A stretch of DNA of 64,000 nucleotides, taken from JABDCI01 sp964475835 (GTDB lineage: Bacteria; Verrucomicrobiota; Verrucomicrobiia; JABWAM01). The notes under the pieces are model-generated. The model searched no databases. It worked only from the letters and a program-made list of their open reading frames with translations, and was not told the origin of the DNA. The stretch lies in contig CAYYYL010000005.1 in assembly GCA_964475835.1 (NCBI GenBank), forward strand, positions 60,923-124,922, written 5' to 3'. Both the position numbers and the translations under genes were made by a program. Shown here piece after piece: positions 42,173-51,418 of the stretch. The stretch's first letter is position 1. Each line of letters starts with the position of its first letter.

Positions 42173-43047
42173 ATCCTTTGGAGCGGGAAGATGGTCGTGA
42201 GTTGAACAGTCTGAGTATCTATTTGCGTGAAATTGGGGAGACGCCTTTATTGACGGCGAAGGAGGAGAGGGCTCTGGCGCGTCGGGTGCGCAAGGGGGAT
42301 AAGGCGGCAAAGGAGCATATGATACGCGCGAACCTTCGCCTCGTCGTTCGACTGGCTCGTGATTATGCCAACCAGGGGTTGCCCCTTGAAGATTTGATTG
42401 CGGAGGGGAATGTGGGACTGATGCGAGCGGTGGAAAAATTCGACCCGAAACACAACGTCAAACTTTCCACCTATGCCTCATTGTGGATCAAGCAGTCGAT
42501 GCGCCGTGCGTTATCGAATCAGTCCAAAACCATTCGCCTTCCGGTCCATGTGGTGGATCGTGTGGCTCACATGAAGCGGGTGGAACGCAAACTTGCGGAT
42601 GAACTGGGTAGGGTGCCCACGGATGAGGAGTTGTCCGACTCCATGGGGGTGCCGCCGCGCAAACTGGCCCAATTAAAGCAGTCCTCGCTACCGACCTATT
42701 CCCTGGATGCGGTGGTGGGGGAGGACGGGGAAACCTCCATGGGATCCCTGATTGCGGATGAAAAAGCTGGTGATCCTTTCGAAGTGTTCCGGGAAAAATC
42801 CACCCGGGAAGACCTCAAAGGGTTGCTTAATGATCTGGACGAACGGGAGCGGACAATTGTGGTGAAGCGATTTGGACTGGATCAATCCGAGCCCATGACG
42901 CTCGACATGGTGGGCCGTCAGCTCAAGGTGACGCGTGAACGCATCCGCCAGATTCAGGATGAGGCGCTTCTCAAGCTGCGCCGCAAACTGAAGGAGCTGG
43001 AGAAGGAGCGCCTACTACCGGTTCCGCCTGCGGTGGAGTGGAACTGA
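42163..43047 (+). CDS. RNA polymerase sigma-70 family factor (RpoD/RpoS-like, no region 1.1)
   Basis: This 294-residue protein has region 1.2 (SLSIYLREIGETPLLTAKEE), region 2 (ANLRLVVRLARDYANQGLPL, then EDLIAEGNVGLMRAVEKFDP and KLSTYASLWIKQSMRRAL), region 3 and a region 4 HTH (LTLDMVGRQ-like segment with VTRERIRQIQDEALLKLR). Its length and the lack of region 1.1 and of the non-conserved insert point to a group 2 (alternative) sigma rather than the housekeeping factor. Two adjacent ATG codons are possible starts. Its start is buried in a palindrome and follows a candidate TetR operator. A separate housekeeping rpoD is expected elsewhere in the genome. Confidence 0.9.
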   Translation: MMNHPLEREDGRELNSLSIYLREIGETPLLTAKEERALARRVRKGDKAAKEHMIRANLRLVVRLARDYANQGLPLEDLIAEGNVGLMRAVEKFDPKHNVKLSTYASLWIKQSMRRALSNQSKTIRLPVHVVDRVAHMKRVERKLADELGRVPTDEELSDSMGVPPRKLAQLKQSSLPTYSLDAVVGEDGETSMGSLIADEKAGDPFEVFREKSTREDLKGLLNDLDERERTIVVKRFGLDQSEPMTLDMVGRQLKVTRERIRQIQDEALLKLRRKLKELEKERLLPVPPAVEWN

Positions 43048-43088
43048 TTTGGTGGTATTGGAAACTCGTACACGGCTTCTGAACAGTA

Positions 43089-45053
43089 TTATTTTGTTTT
43101 TGAATCCTTTTTGTCATGAAACTGTATCCATTGACGGGAGGTTTCGGTTAACGTTTTTCGTTTTAGAGGATCCATTCTCATGGGATCAAAACGGTATTCG
43201 TTATGAAGGCAAATGAGTTGTTCCAATAATTCTCCGAATCCAGGTTGTTCGTGGAAACGTTGATTCCATTGCTTGAGGGTTTCCCCAATTTTTCGTGGAA
43301 ATCCGTGTCGACAGAGATTTTTTTCGATTTCGTAGAATTCCGAATCGCTTCCTGGATTTGCATTGAGATTTTGGATCTGGAGGGAATGGGTTTTTTTCCG
43401 AAGTCCTGATTTGCGCGTTGCACGAGGGAAAATGCAGACCAGTATTCCGGTGATCAATGTGAGAATGATCCAAAACGTGGCTTTGGGATGACTCGCCCGC
43501 CATTCTCCAAAATCAAAAAGCAATTGATTCAGAGAATCCCATATGGGCTGGAATTTGGACGCTGAATCGCGTTCCACGGTCGGCCAACCAGGGGGGGTGG
43601 TGTCCACGTCCATCCAGTGGCTCCCTACATAGGCCCGAACCCAAGCGTGGGCATAACGTGCACGTACAAGATAGTGACCTGTTTTTTGTTCGATTTCCGG
43701 AACGGCATATCCCGTGACATATCGGGCGGGAATATGGAGTTTCCTCAAAATGAATACCGTTGCTGTGGCAAAATATTCGCAATGGCCCTCATGCGATTGA
43801 TTGAGAAAATTACTGACGGGACTGGTTTTGGACGTGTTTTCGCTTTTTGTAAAATGAGTGGTGTAACGGAAATCATTTTGAAAAATCCCACCGACTGCCA
43901 AAATGGCTCTTTCCGGGGGGATAAAGTCCAGGTGATGGTGCGTCACAAATTCCGTGACGGCAATATCCTCATTGGGTGAAATTTTTAAATCTTCCTCGGT
44001 GGGAAGCTCTTCAGGAATCCCTCGGGGATCATAGACCACCTCGTATTTGAGAAAATCAGGTCCTCCAGTCGCCAGGATTGAGCGAAACGCATTTTCCTGA
44101 AGTTGGGTCACATCCAGGGATTTGATGGTGGAAAGGCCATCTGGAAGGGCAAGCAATCCATTTCCGCGCCAGTTTTGTGATATAAAAAAGGATTTTGTGG
44201 AATGATCTGTGGATTGGATCTTCCAATCCCCATTTCCAGTCATGCTTACCGGATGAAATGTGCTTTTCGGTGCAAACCAGACGGTGTCTTTGTAGTGGTT
44301 GTAGACGGCTTTGCGGAGAAGCGGCGGGGGAGTTCCCCTTCCGGGTTTGATTCGAAGGATGATTTGTGACGATTGCTTGAGATCTTGAACGGATCCGATG
44401 GAAGTTCGGCTGATTTCAGGATCGGTTCCCTCACTATCCAGTCCCATGAACCATCGACCCGCAGCCTGTTCCACCACAGGCTGGAATTGATGGAGGCTGG
44501 TGTGGCCCCATTGTCCGATCCATATTCCTGCAATGAAAAGAAGTGCCCAGGTCCCTAGGCGTCGCAAATCGCGAAACGGGAAAAGTCCCCAGGCCATGAT
44601 TCCACAGATGGTTAAGTAAAAATTAGAATGAATGGGTGCGCCCGCACTTGCTGAGATCCAGGTAAGAATCAAATAGGTGGTTAAAACATGAGTGCTTTTG
44701 AAAACCATCCTGCTTTTCTGGAGGCGGGGAGAGAATGTGTTGAGGTAAAAATCTTTGTCGCTCCATGTCTGAACGAGTATTGCTGGAAGGAGAAGCAGCG
44801 GAAGCCAGAGAACCACGCGAACTAGGGCATACGATCGTCCAAAGGCGATGAAGGAGAAAAGGACTGCTCCCAGCAAAAGAAAGAGGGTGATTTTCCATGC
44901 CTGGGCCAGGGTCTCTCCGGTCATCTGCCACCGTCGAGATGTGAATCTCGGGACTTCAAGGGCAAGCGCCGGAAGCACCGCGATCCAGAAGGATTCGTTT
45001 CTCCATCCCCATAAAAGGAGTGTCATCAATACGAGTAAGGGAGGAACGCTCAT
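43089..45053 (-). CDS. TgpA-like membrane transglutaminase (DUF3488/transglutaminase core)
   Basis: This 654-residue protein has five or so N-terminal TM segments (about 1-180). A periplasmic domain follows with the transglutaminase triad: Cys in SHEGHCEYFATATVFILRKL, His in ARYAHAWVRAYVGSHW and Asp in MDVDTTPPGWP. Near the C-terminus is another TM (ATFWIILTLITGILVCIF), then a cytoplasmic DUF4129-like tail (ETLKQWNQRFHEQPGFGELL). TgpA-type proteins accompany MoxR and DUF58 proteins, as here. The complex is thought to act in envelope assembly or stress. The start overlaps the DUF58 stop by 4 nt. Confidence 0.9.
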   Translation of the reverse strand: MSVPPLLVLMTLLLWGWRNESFWIAVLPALALEVPRFTSRRWQMTGETLAQAWKITLFLLLGAVLFSFIAFGRSYALVRVVLWLPLLLLPAILVQTWSDKDFYLNTFSPRLQKSRMVFKSTHVLTTYLILTWISASAGAPIHSNFYLTICGIMAWGLFPFRDLRRLGTWALLFIAGIWIGQWGHTSLHQFQPVVEQAAGRWFMGLDSEGTDPEISRTSIGSVQDLKQSSQIILRIKPGRGTPPPLLRKAVYNHYKDTVWFAPKSTFHPVSMTGNGDWKIQSTDHSTKSFFISQNWRGNGLLALPDGLSTIKSLDVTQLQENAFRSILATGGPDFLKYEVVYDPRGIPEELPTEEDLKISPNEDIAVTEFVTHHHLDFIPPERAILAVGGIFQNDFRYTTHFTKSENTSKTSPVSNFLNQSHEGHCEYFATATVFILRKLHIPARYVTGYAVPEIEQKTGHYLVRARYAHAWVRAYVGSHWMDVDTTPPGWPTVERDSASKFQPIWDSLNQLLFDFGEWRASHPKATFWIILTLITGILVCIFPRATRKSGLRKKTHSLQIQNLNANPGSDSEFYEIEKNLCRHGFPRKIGETLKQWNQRFHEQPGFGELLEQLICLHNEYRFDPMRMDPLKRKTLTETSRQWIQFHDKKDSKTK

Positions 45054-46405
45054 AGGGATCCGAGGACTTCAGCCACTTTGTTTAAGCGAACCTGAAGCAC
45101 AGAAAGATATTTGGTTTGAGAAAACGATCCTTCCAATTGGGGCGCTTCATCGGAGGTGAGGACGAGAACAAGCGCGGGAATGTTGAGTTGTTGAAGACTC
45201 TTGATCAGGGCTTTTCGCTCTTCGTCCCAACCCAACAGAATGCAAATGCAATGAGTCGTTTCCATGGAGTGCCCAAGGAAAAGTCTGTGAAGGGAGGAGA
45301 ATGTCGAAGTTCTGCATGGCTCCGCACAAGCCAGGATTTCAAGCATCCGATCGACCGGAGCCACGCTTCGGCCTGCGGTGAATCGGAAAGCTTCGGTGCC
45401 GACAAAGAGGAGGTCCAACAGGGATTCTTGAGTGTCCAACACACATGCAAACGAGGTTGCAATGGAGACGGCTTCCTCGAAAACGGCATCATTCGTCGAG
45501 GGGGATGGAAAAGTGTCCAAAATCAGAGCATGACGGACAAAAAATTCATCGGCAAATTCCTTAACAATGGGCTTTCCGGTTTTACTCCAACTTTTCCAAT
45601 GGATGGACCGTAGGGGATCTCCCGGACGATAGTCTCGAAGGGATATAAACTCCTCGGATTCCCCGATTTTGGATGCGAGTGCCACGCCTCCCCGCTGGTA
45701 CGTCTGGCCATGACTCATGGAGAGATGGGGGATTTGATAACGTTTTGGGAGTACCACGATGGATTGTGGGTGAGGAATGCGGGTGAGGCTTCGGGAAATT
45801 CCCAAAACGTCAGGTTGGGCAACCGCACAGGATTCGAAACGAAGGTAGCCGCGACGAAGAGGAGTTGCTTTCAACGGGATTTGATACGAACCCCCTGGAA
45901 CAAGGGGGAAGGCCCCGGGCTTTGCGATTTCAACCCGTGCATTTTCAAATGTGGAAATGGGCCAGAACCATTTAAGAAAACGTTTCCCGCCTCGTTGATT
46001 CGAAACGCGGGAATAGTCTTCAAAACTCGGACGGCAATCATCGAGGGTTTCCAAGGCTTCAAGGGCATTCCATGAACGTTTTCCCAAATGCCGGATCCTC
46101 ATCCAATATTCAAAGGGTTGTCCGACACAAACAATCTTGGGAAGTTCCCGTGTGATCTCAAATTGGTCTTTTGAGAGAAACGAGCTCAACCAGCTCAGCA
46201 AGGTGATCGCAGAGACAAGGGTGAACAGTTGATAGGTGAACGAGTTGTTCGTGTCCAGGCCGAGAGTGGCGGTGATGACCATGGTCGCCAGAAAGAGAAG
46301 TCCTTTTGGAGAGAAGTGGCGGATCAGGTAATGCTTCCATGCAGTGACCCAGCGGTAACTGCGATAGATTCCGCGAATGAAAGTTCTTTGAAGGAAGTTA
46401 TTCAG
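45050..46405 (-). CDS. DUF58 domain membrane protein, 5' end uncertain
   Basis: The first ATG is at 46282, but the frame continues upstream with convincing family sequence (FSPKGLLFLATMVITATLGL). This corresponds to the F-x-P-x-G start of the DUF58 TM region, so the real start lies upstream. The only plausible codon is CTG at 46405, overlapping the MoxR stop (CTGA), which gives about 451 residues. Two TM segments follow (about 39-83). The DUF58 signature is EEFISLRDYRPGDPLRSIHW followed by KSWSKTGKPIVKEF. These proteins have an integrin-I/vWA-like domain and partner with MoxR ATPases. A CTG start, or a sequencing error hiding an ATG, are both possible. Confidence 0.85.
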   Translation of the reverse strand: MNNFLQRTFIRGIYRSYRWVTAWKHYLIRHFSPKGLLFLATMVITATLGLDTNNSFTYQLFTLVSAITLLSWLSSFLSKDQFEITRELPKIVCVGQPFEYWMRIRHLGKRSWNALEALETLDDCRPSFEDYSRVSNQRGGKRFLKWFWPISTFENARVEIAKPGAFPLVPGGSYQIPLKATPLRRGYLRFESCAVAQPDVLGISRSLTRIPHPQSIVVLPKRYQIPHLSMSHGQTYQRGGVALASKIGESEEFISLRDYRPGDPLRSIHWKSWSKTGKPIVKEFADEFFVRHALILDTFPSPSTNDAVFEEAVSIATSFACVLDTQESLLDLLFVGTEAFRFTAGRSVAPVDRMLEILACAEPCRTSTFSSLHRLFLGHSMETTHCICILLGWDEERKALIKSLQQLNIPALVLVLTSDEAPQLEGSFSQTKYLSVLQVRLNKVAEVLGSL

Positions 46406-47340
46406 GCGGGGACTGGAGTTTTTTCCAAAATTGTGGTGACAACCTTTTCGGGCGTGAGTCCTGAGAATTTGGCCTGTGAATCAAGGACCAGGCGGTGAGC
46501 GATCACATCCGTGGCAATCTCTTGAATATGATCGGGCTCTACAAAAGCGCTGCCATCAAAGAGAGCCAGTGCTTGAGCTGTTTTCATCAGATTGAGAGAG
46601 GCGCGCGGACTGGCGCCGAGCAAAACCCCTGGCGCGGAACGGGTGGCACCGGTCAATTCCACGATGTATCGATTTAATTCGTCACTGATACGAACTTCCT
46701 GGGCTGCCTTTCTGAGTGCCAGGATTTGGTCGCGCGTGGAACAGGCGACGATGGAATCGATGGGGTGACCTTTCGTCTGAGCAGAGAGCAACCGGGCCTC
46801 CTCCTCCGGGGTGAGGTATCCCAGTTTGAGCTGGATGGCAAAACGGTCCATCTGGGCTTCCGGCAGGGGATACGTGCCTCGAAATTCCACGGGATTCTGA
46901 GTGGCGATGACAAAGAAAAGGGGATCCAAAGAGTGGCACTGTCCATCGATGCTCACCTGATTTTCAGCCATGGCTTCGAGAAGGGCGGACTGGGTTCGCG
47001 GTGAAGCGCGATTAATTTCATCCGCCAGGAGAATGTGGGTGAAAATGGCGCCCGGATGAAATCGGAATTCGTGTTTGCCTGGGTCAAAAATGGAAACGCC
47101 GAGAACATCTGAAGGAAGAAGGTCGGGGGTGAATTGCAGGCGCTTGAAGTTCGCGTCCAACGAACGGGCAAGGACCTTGGCCAGGGTTGTCTTTCCGGTG
47201 CCTGGATAGTCCTCCAACAATACATGACCGCCCGTGACAAATGCCGCAAGTAGTTTACGAAGGGTTCGGGATTGCCCTCGGATTACAGTTTCAACATTGG
47301 TGAGAATGGACTGGTAGACGGACTGGGGGGATGAATTCAT
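46402..47340 (-). CDS. MoxR family AAA+ ATPase
   Basis: This 312-residue protein has Walker A GHVLLEDYPGTGKTTLAKVL, Walker B HILLADEINRASPRTQSALL, sensor 1 FFVIATQNPVEFRGTYPLPE and the arginine-rich GASPRASLNLMK lid. It is full length for MoxR. MoxR ATPases act as chaperones that help mature or activate vWA-domain partners. It is directly upstream of the DUF58 gene (overlapping or adjacent stop/start) and heads the MoxR-DUF58-TgpA set. Upstream, 62 nt away, is a hypothetical TPR-like gene in the same direction. Confidence 0.95.
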   Translation of the reverse strand: MNSSPQSVYQSILTNVETVIRGQSRTLRKLLAAFVTGGHVLLEDYPGTGKTTLAKVLARSLDANFKRLQFTPDLLPSDVLGVSIFDPGKHEFRFHPGAIFTHILLADEINRASPRTQSALLEAMAENQVSIDGQCHSLDPLFFVIATQNPVEFRGTYPLPEAQMDRFAIQLKLGYLTPEEEARLLSAQTKGHPIDSIVACSTRDQILALRKAAQEVRISDELNRYIVELTGATRSAPGVLLGASPRASLNLMKTAQALALFDGSAFVEPDHIQEIATDVIAHRLVLDSQAKFSGLTPEKVVTTILEKTPVPA

Positions 47341-47402
47341 GGGACTTGGGATCTTTGAAGGGGAAAAAAGAAAAAAACAAGTTGGGGATTGTTATCAGGG
47401 AG

Positions 47403-48308
47403 TCAGCGTTCCACGGATTGTACTTTTGGATAGGGATTGGGGATATCTTCACGCCCATGAATACCGGTTTCGTCGGTATCAAATGGAGAATAAAAATGAT
47501 CGAGAAAGTCTTTCCAATTGTCATAGTTTCGGACAATAGCCAAATTTCCGGTTTTAATGGCTATAGTGAGTTTTTTGTCGCGATCACGGTCTTCATCAAT
47601 TTGGTATTCATTCTTTAAAAGTTTTTCCCGTTCGAATAGCAGGTTTTTGGCTTGGGAGGCGTCTCCAAGCATGGCAGATGCGGCGGCAAGAGTTTTTAAA
47701 ATCTGAAGACGAGAATAGTTTTCTTTTTGACGCGGGTCGGCCAATAACTTTTCACACATTAAACGGCAAAGCTTGAAGTCGCCTGGTTGAAAGGTAAAGA
47801 CGGCAGCATTGTGCCCCAGATAAAACTCATTGACAGGAGCGGATTTGTCCTCCAACGGATATGAAAAGGCGGATTTTGCAGCTTCGATGGCCTGTGCCTC
47901 GCGCATTTCGCGCATTTCGAATAAAAACAAGAGAATGTAATTCGAAAAGGATCCATGCGAAAACACCCATTCCTCGAATTCCTTGGAAGCAAAGTCTCTT
48001 TTTCCGAGCCGGCATTGTAAATGAGCATGGGTAAAACGGGGATACCCACCGGCTGGGTTGTCGTGGATCCATTTTTGGCACATTTGATCGGCTTCACGAA
48101 ATTTTTCAAAACGCAGATTGAGTAGAAACTTTCCATCTTTGGACCTTTCGTCCTTGGGATTTTTTAAAAGTTCTCGATCAAATCCTTTGGCGACTTTTTC
48201 AAAAATTTGATCCATTTCCAAATGTTCCGTGATCGGCAAACGCAAATTCATCAAATATTTATCCGGTGATTCTTCTGAGTGGAACGAAAGTTCCCAGACA
48301 TTGGTCAA
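47403..48308 (-). CDS. cytoplasmic helical-repeat protein, function unknown
   Basis: This 301-residue protein has no signal peptide or TM. Its helix pairs look TPR-like (LNLRFEKFREADQMCQKWIH, THAHLQCRLGKRDFASKEFE, LAAASAMLGDASQAKNLLFE). No catalytic motif is visible. It is 9 nt downstream of a membrane protein gene and 62 nt upstream of moxR on the same strand, so it probably shares an operon with the MoxR set. Confidence 0.65.
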   Translation of the reverse strand: MTNVWELSFHSEESPDKYLMNLRLPITEHLEMDQIFEKVAKGFDRELLKNPKDERSKDGKFLLNLRFEKFREADQMCQKWIHDNPAGGYPRFTHAHLQCRLGKRDFASKEFEEWVFSHGSFSNYILLFLFEMREMREAQAIEAAKSAFSYPLEDKSAPVNEFYLGHNAAVFTFQPGDFKLCRLMCEKLLADPRQKENYSRLQILKTLAAASAMLGDASQAKNLLFEREKLLKNEYQIDEDRDRDKKLTIAIKTGNLAIVRNYDNWKDFLDHFYSPFDTDETGIHGREDIPNPYPKVQSVER

Positions 48309-48317
48309 CGAATTGGA

Positions 48318-48992
48318 TTATTGCTCATTTCGTTTGAGGCTATAGCCAAAATGATGGAAACCCCCTCCCATCTCAATAAAGGCATTTTTCGGTTGAACGC
48401 GGCCATTTCCATGACCAATGGCATTCAATTCTTCCGGGAGCCATGCATAGCTTAGATACTCGGGGATGAAATTTTGATCCGATTGGCAATAGAGAGCGAG
48501 GGTTTGAGCAACAGGTTCGTAAACTTTAGGCTGTTTTAATTGCGCTTCATTCAAATCGATTTGAAGGGCCCAAACTAAAATGACAAAAAATATCACTGGT
48601 ACTTGAAACAAATAAAAAAACAAACTTCGGTTTAGAATCAAGGAGAAGGTCAAAACAAATGTTCCAATACAAAGCAAAAATTTTGTTCTCCGTGCAAAAG
48701 GTTTGATTGCCCGATTGTCGGATTTTGTTCGACGGCATTTTTTGTAAACTTTTATTCCCATATAGGCCCCAAACCCAGGGGCAAGGATAAGGAACTCAAA
48801 TATTTGCCAAGCGAGAATGAGTTGATACGAAGGATTCCATGAAGAATGTATTACCACAGCTTTTAGGAGCAGGTAGGCAATCCCAGATACAATGAATGTG
48901 ACTATGGTGATGCTGATGCCCCAAAAAATACCAAGGATTATGGCGCGTCTTTGATTTTTCTGGAGAATGGTTGGGGATGCCATTGTTGTCAT
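48318..48992 (-). CDS. membrane protein of unknown function
   Basis: This 224-residue protein has four TM segments (about 16-44, 60-80, 107-123 and 128-146) and a soluble C-terminal part ending in IEMGGGFHHFGYSLKRNEQ. Met4 is an alternative start. The family is not recognised. It is AT-rich relative to the metabolic genes. It is in line with the TPR-like gene downstream (9-nt gap). Confidence 0.65.
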   Translation of the reverse strand: MTTMASPTILQKNQRRAIILGIFWGISITIVTFIVSGIAYLLLKAVVIHSSWNPSYQLILAWQIFEFLILAPGFGAYMGIKVYKKCRRTKSDNRAIKPFARRTKFLLCIGTFVLTFSLILNRSLFFYLFQVPVIFFVILVWALQIDLNEAQLKQPKVYEPVAQTLALYCQSDQNFIPEYLSYAWLPEELNAIGHGNGRVQPKNAFIEMGGGFHHFGYSLKRNEQ

Positions 48993-49013
48993 AAGCCGAA
49001 AAGGATTAAAAAT

Positions 49014-50639
49014 TCAGGATTCCGGTTGGATCAAATCCAAAGCACAATCTTTTCTTTTCCGTGTCCAAGCCACCCAGGTTCCCACTCCAAAAAGGAGGAA
49101 TCCGAGGACGATGGAGGTGATGCCTTTTCCAGGCAGAGAGACCGTTGAAAGATGGGGAAGCAATGTGAGACCAGCACCCCCGATGGGGGCGGCGATCATG
49201 ATCCAGCGCTGCCAGATAATGCGGATAAGTAAACCCAGGCTGAGCATGCTCATGCCGTAGGTGGTCAGCATGATCTTATGAAGGGGATGGGACGTGTCCA
49301 TTCCCAAGAGTGAAATAAGGACCCAGAAGAGGGTTGCGATTGTTCGGATGATGCGATTTTGTTGATGATCGGACCTGTTCCAAAGCAGACTTTGGAGAAG
49401 AAAGAAGGCAAAACCGTTTTGGGAGGCAATCAGGGAAACCATGTCCGAGTTTCGAAAAAGGAGTGCGCTTGCGCCGGCCACTCCGAAGCTGGCAAAGAGG
49501 GTGGTGGGGCTGGAAGGTGCGACAAACGATTCAGCAATTAACAGGAATCCTGCACCCCAAAGCAGTAATTCGATACGGTTTGATTCACCCCAGGTGCCTG
49601 GAAAACTTGCGATGAAACACGCGGTTGAGAGGAGGGCGAGTTGTCGCGGAAACTCGATTTTGGCTTTTACGAAATGGCCTGCGCAGAAAATGGAATTCAA
49701 CAACATTAGAATATTGAAAATCCCCGTTTCGGGATGGGTGACGGAAAGCCATGGAACGATGAAGGGGAGGAAAAGCAGGGTTCTTGTGGTGGAAAGGGAA
49801 TATTGGGGATCCCGGCGACTGATGCGGAAGTGAGCGATCCATCCGGAGATCCATAAAGTCGGGGCAATGCAGTGAAGGCCGAAACCAAGATCATAGACGT
49901 AACCGATGCACCAGAGTTGAACTCCGGTGCCGACTATCCAGAGGGTTGCCAACCCAAATGGAATCCATGTGCGTTCCGATAAGATCTTGCTGGACTCCGT
50001 TTTTACAGGAAGCCAGAGGAAGATGAGACTCAAAGCAGGAAGAACGGTGAACCATGCGAGACTTTGGGCGTTCGGGACCCATGCCAGATGGTCTTTGCTC
50101 AAGTGGCGAAAAATCAGGGGAAGAGCGACGTTCAGAATAATTAAAAGCCGGCCAAAGGTCAGGAGCATCTTTGGAAAATGGAGCGAGGGACAGAATTGGC
50201 GAAAGCATGCCAATCGGATGAGCGCGAGCAGCCCTCCGATACCGATCACGAGGAGGAGCGCTTGATTTCCGAGAAAACCCGCCTGACTGACGAGGAGAAA
50301 GGGAATCATCAGAAATCCCGCCTCCAGGAAAGTCAGCAAGGTGGCATCATAGTGGGTTTTTCGCCGAAATAACAAAACGGATGTTCCAACCAGCAAAGCT
50401 TCGTAGATTTGAAGTGACAAAAAATTAAAACTGAGTTGGAGCTGATGATCTTCGAAAAATGCTCTTCTATCCGACGCGTGAGCGATTCCGTAGAGGAGAA
50501 GCGCGGCGCTTAGGAGATAGAAGGGATTACATGCCAAGAGTTTTTGAAGCCAGTCAACTCCATGGAAAGGGAGTTGTGGTGTTTTTGGGGTTGGAATGGG
50601 GGGAGGAACGCGGGATGAGCCGATGTGGGAGTTGATCAT
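49014..50639 (-). CDS. polytopic membrane protein of unknown function
   Basis: This 541-residue protein has about 14 hydrophobic segments in succession from residue 38 to 525, no sizeable soluble domain and a charged end (TRKRKDCALDL). No family signature can be named. It is the first gene of the minus-strand run that ends with TgpA, so it may belong to that envelope system. Upstream lies a palindromic element. Confidence 0.7.
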   Translation of the reverse strand: MINSHIGSSRVPPPIPTPKTPQLPFHGVDWLQKLLACNPFYLLSAALLLYGIAHASDRRAFFEDHQLQLSFNFLSLQIYEALLVGTSVLLFRRKTHYDATLLTFLEAGFLMIPFLLVSQAGFLGNQALLLVIGIGGLLALIRLACFRQFCPSLHFPKMLLTFGRLLIILNVALPLIFRHLSKDHLAWVPNAQSLAWFTVLPALSLIFLWLPVKTESSKILSERTWIPFGLATLWIVGTGVQLWCIGYVYDLGFGLHCIAPTLWISGWIAHFRISRRDPQYSLSTTRTLLFLPFIVPWLSVTHPETGIFNILMLLNSIFCAGHFVKAKIEFPRQLALLSTACFIASFPGTWGESNRIELLLWGAGFLLIAESFVAPSSPTTLFASFGVAGASALLFRNSDMVSLIASQNGFAFFLLQSLLWNRSDHQQNRIIRTIATLFWVLISLLGMDTSHPLHKIMLTTYGMSMLSLGLLIRIIWQRWIMIAAPIGGAGLTLLPHLSTVSLPGKGITSIVLGFLLFGVGTWVAWTRKRKDCALDLIQPES

Positions 50640-50669
50640 GGGGGCGTGGGTTGAATTTAGAGGGGCGGG

Positions 50670-50769
50670 AATACAGGTGTCTCGCGTGCCAAAATCGTTG
50701 TCCCGTGCGATTTACTCAGCGTAGAGCGGTTGGTTCGAAGCCCGACCGAACACGCGAGACACGTGTATT
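50670..50769. repeat. 100-bp inverted-repeat (MITE/REP-like) element
   Basis: The left arm, 50670-50688 (AATACAGGTGTCTCGCGTG), and right arm, 50751-50769, are inverted copies with one mismatch in 19. The 62-nt interior has a smaller GC-rich hairpin (CGGT..GG / CC..ACCG around 50726-50748). It lies between the divergent ends of the 541-residue membrane protein and the lipoprotein gene; no coding capacity is seen. Confidence 0.65.
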
Positions 50770-50814
50770 TCCTTTTCTTGATTTTGTTTGTTTCAGGCAT
50801 GTCTGGAGGAAGTT

Positions 50815-51339
50815 TCATGGCTTGCCAAAAGAATGAAGGTAAAGGTTCGTTTGGGATGTAAAACTTCTGTAACTGGCATGCCCTTCGATAAAATAGATAC
50901 ATCCCCCGTTTTTATTGTGGGAACCCGGCTTCTCCACAATCAAAGGAGTATTCGGATCCGAGGCCTCTGTGAGGTGGGGGACGATTCGATAGGAGGAAAA
51001 TTCATTCAAATTTTCCCATGTCAATTCGATTGCGGAGTGGTTGTGATCCGCGGGACAAAGAAAGTTTCTTCCGGGAATGGGCGAGGAGAGGTAATCTTTA
51101 AGTTGTGAAAGCCTGTCAGGGTATTTTCCGTTGTGTTCTTTGGCAAAATCTTTGCACAGGAGGCCAAGGTAATGGGTGTTATTATGGCAGCATACGCGTC
51201 GAGCTTTTTCCCGGGATCGAGTGGTATGAATACAGCTTGGTTGAAGAAAAATTAGAATGGTTAATCCAGTTGACAAAAGGAGGCTGATGCGGCTAGGCCA
51301 TGAATTACAGTGTTTGTCATTTAGTTTCGAATGGCTCAT
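50815..51339 (-). CDS. putative lipoprotein with pseudopilin-like domain
   Basis: This protein of about 174 residues starts at ATG 51339 (MSHSKLND); a TTG at 51360 is less likely. A signal segment LLLSTGLTILIFLQPSC gives a lipobox-like Cys at about residue 36. The domain that follows resembles the soluble part of type II-secretion-like pseudopilins of PVC bacteria: CCHNNTHYLGLLCKDFAKEH, GKYPDRLSQLKDYLSSP, FLCPADHNH and the late IVEKPGSHNKNGGCIYFIEG, in the place of the usual H-x9-DG tail. It lacks the N-terminal prepilin helix, so a lipid anchor seems to replace it. The role is unknown. Confidence 0.65.
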   Translation of the reverse strand: MSHSKLNDKHCNSWPSRISLLLSTGLTILIFLQPSCIHTTRSREKARRVCCHNNTHYLGLLCKDFAKEHNGKYPDRLSQLKDYLSSPIPGRNFLCPADHNHSAIELTWENLNEFSSYRIVPHLTEASDPNTPLIVEKPGSHNKNGGCIYFIEGHASYRSFTSQTNLYLHSFGKP

Positions 51340-51418
51340 ATAATTATCATTTACTATCAAAAGCTATTAAAAACAAGTAAAACATTGCTTTTTCTTTGTT
51401 TTTAATGCAAATTGAGGT

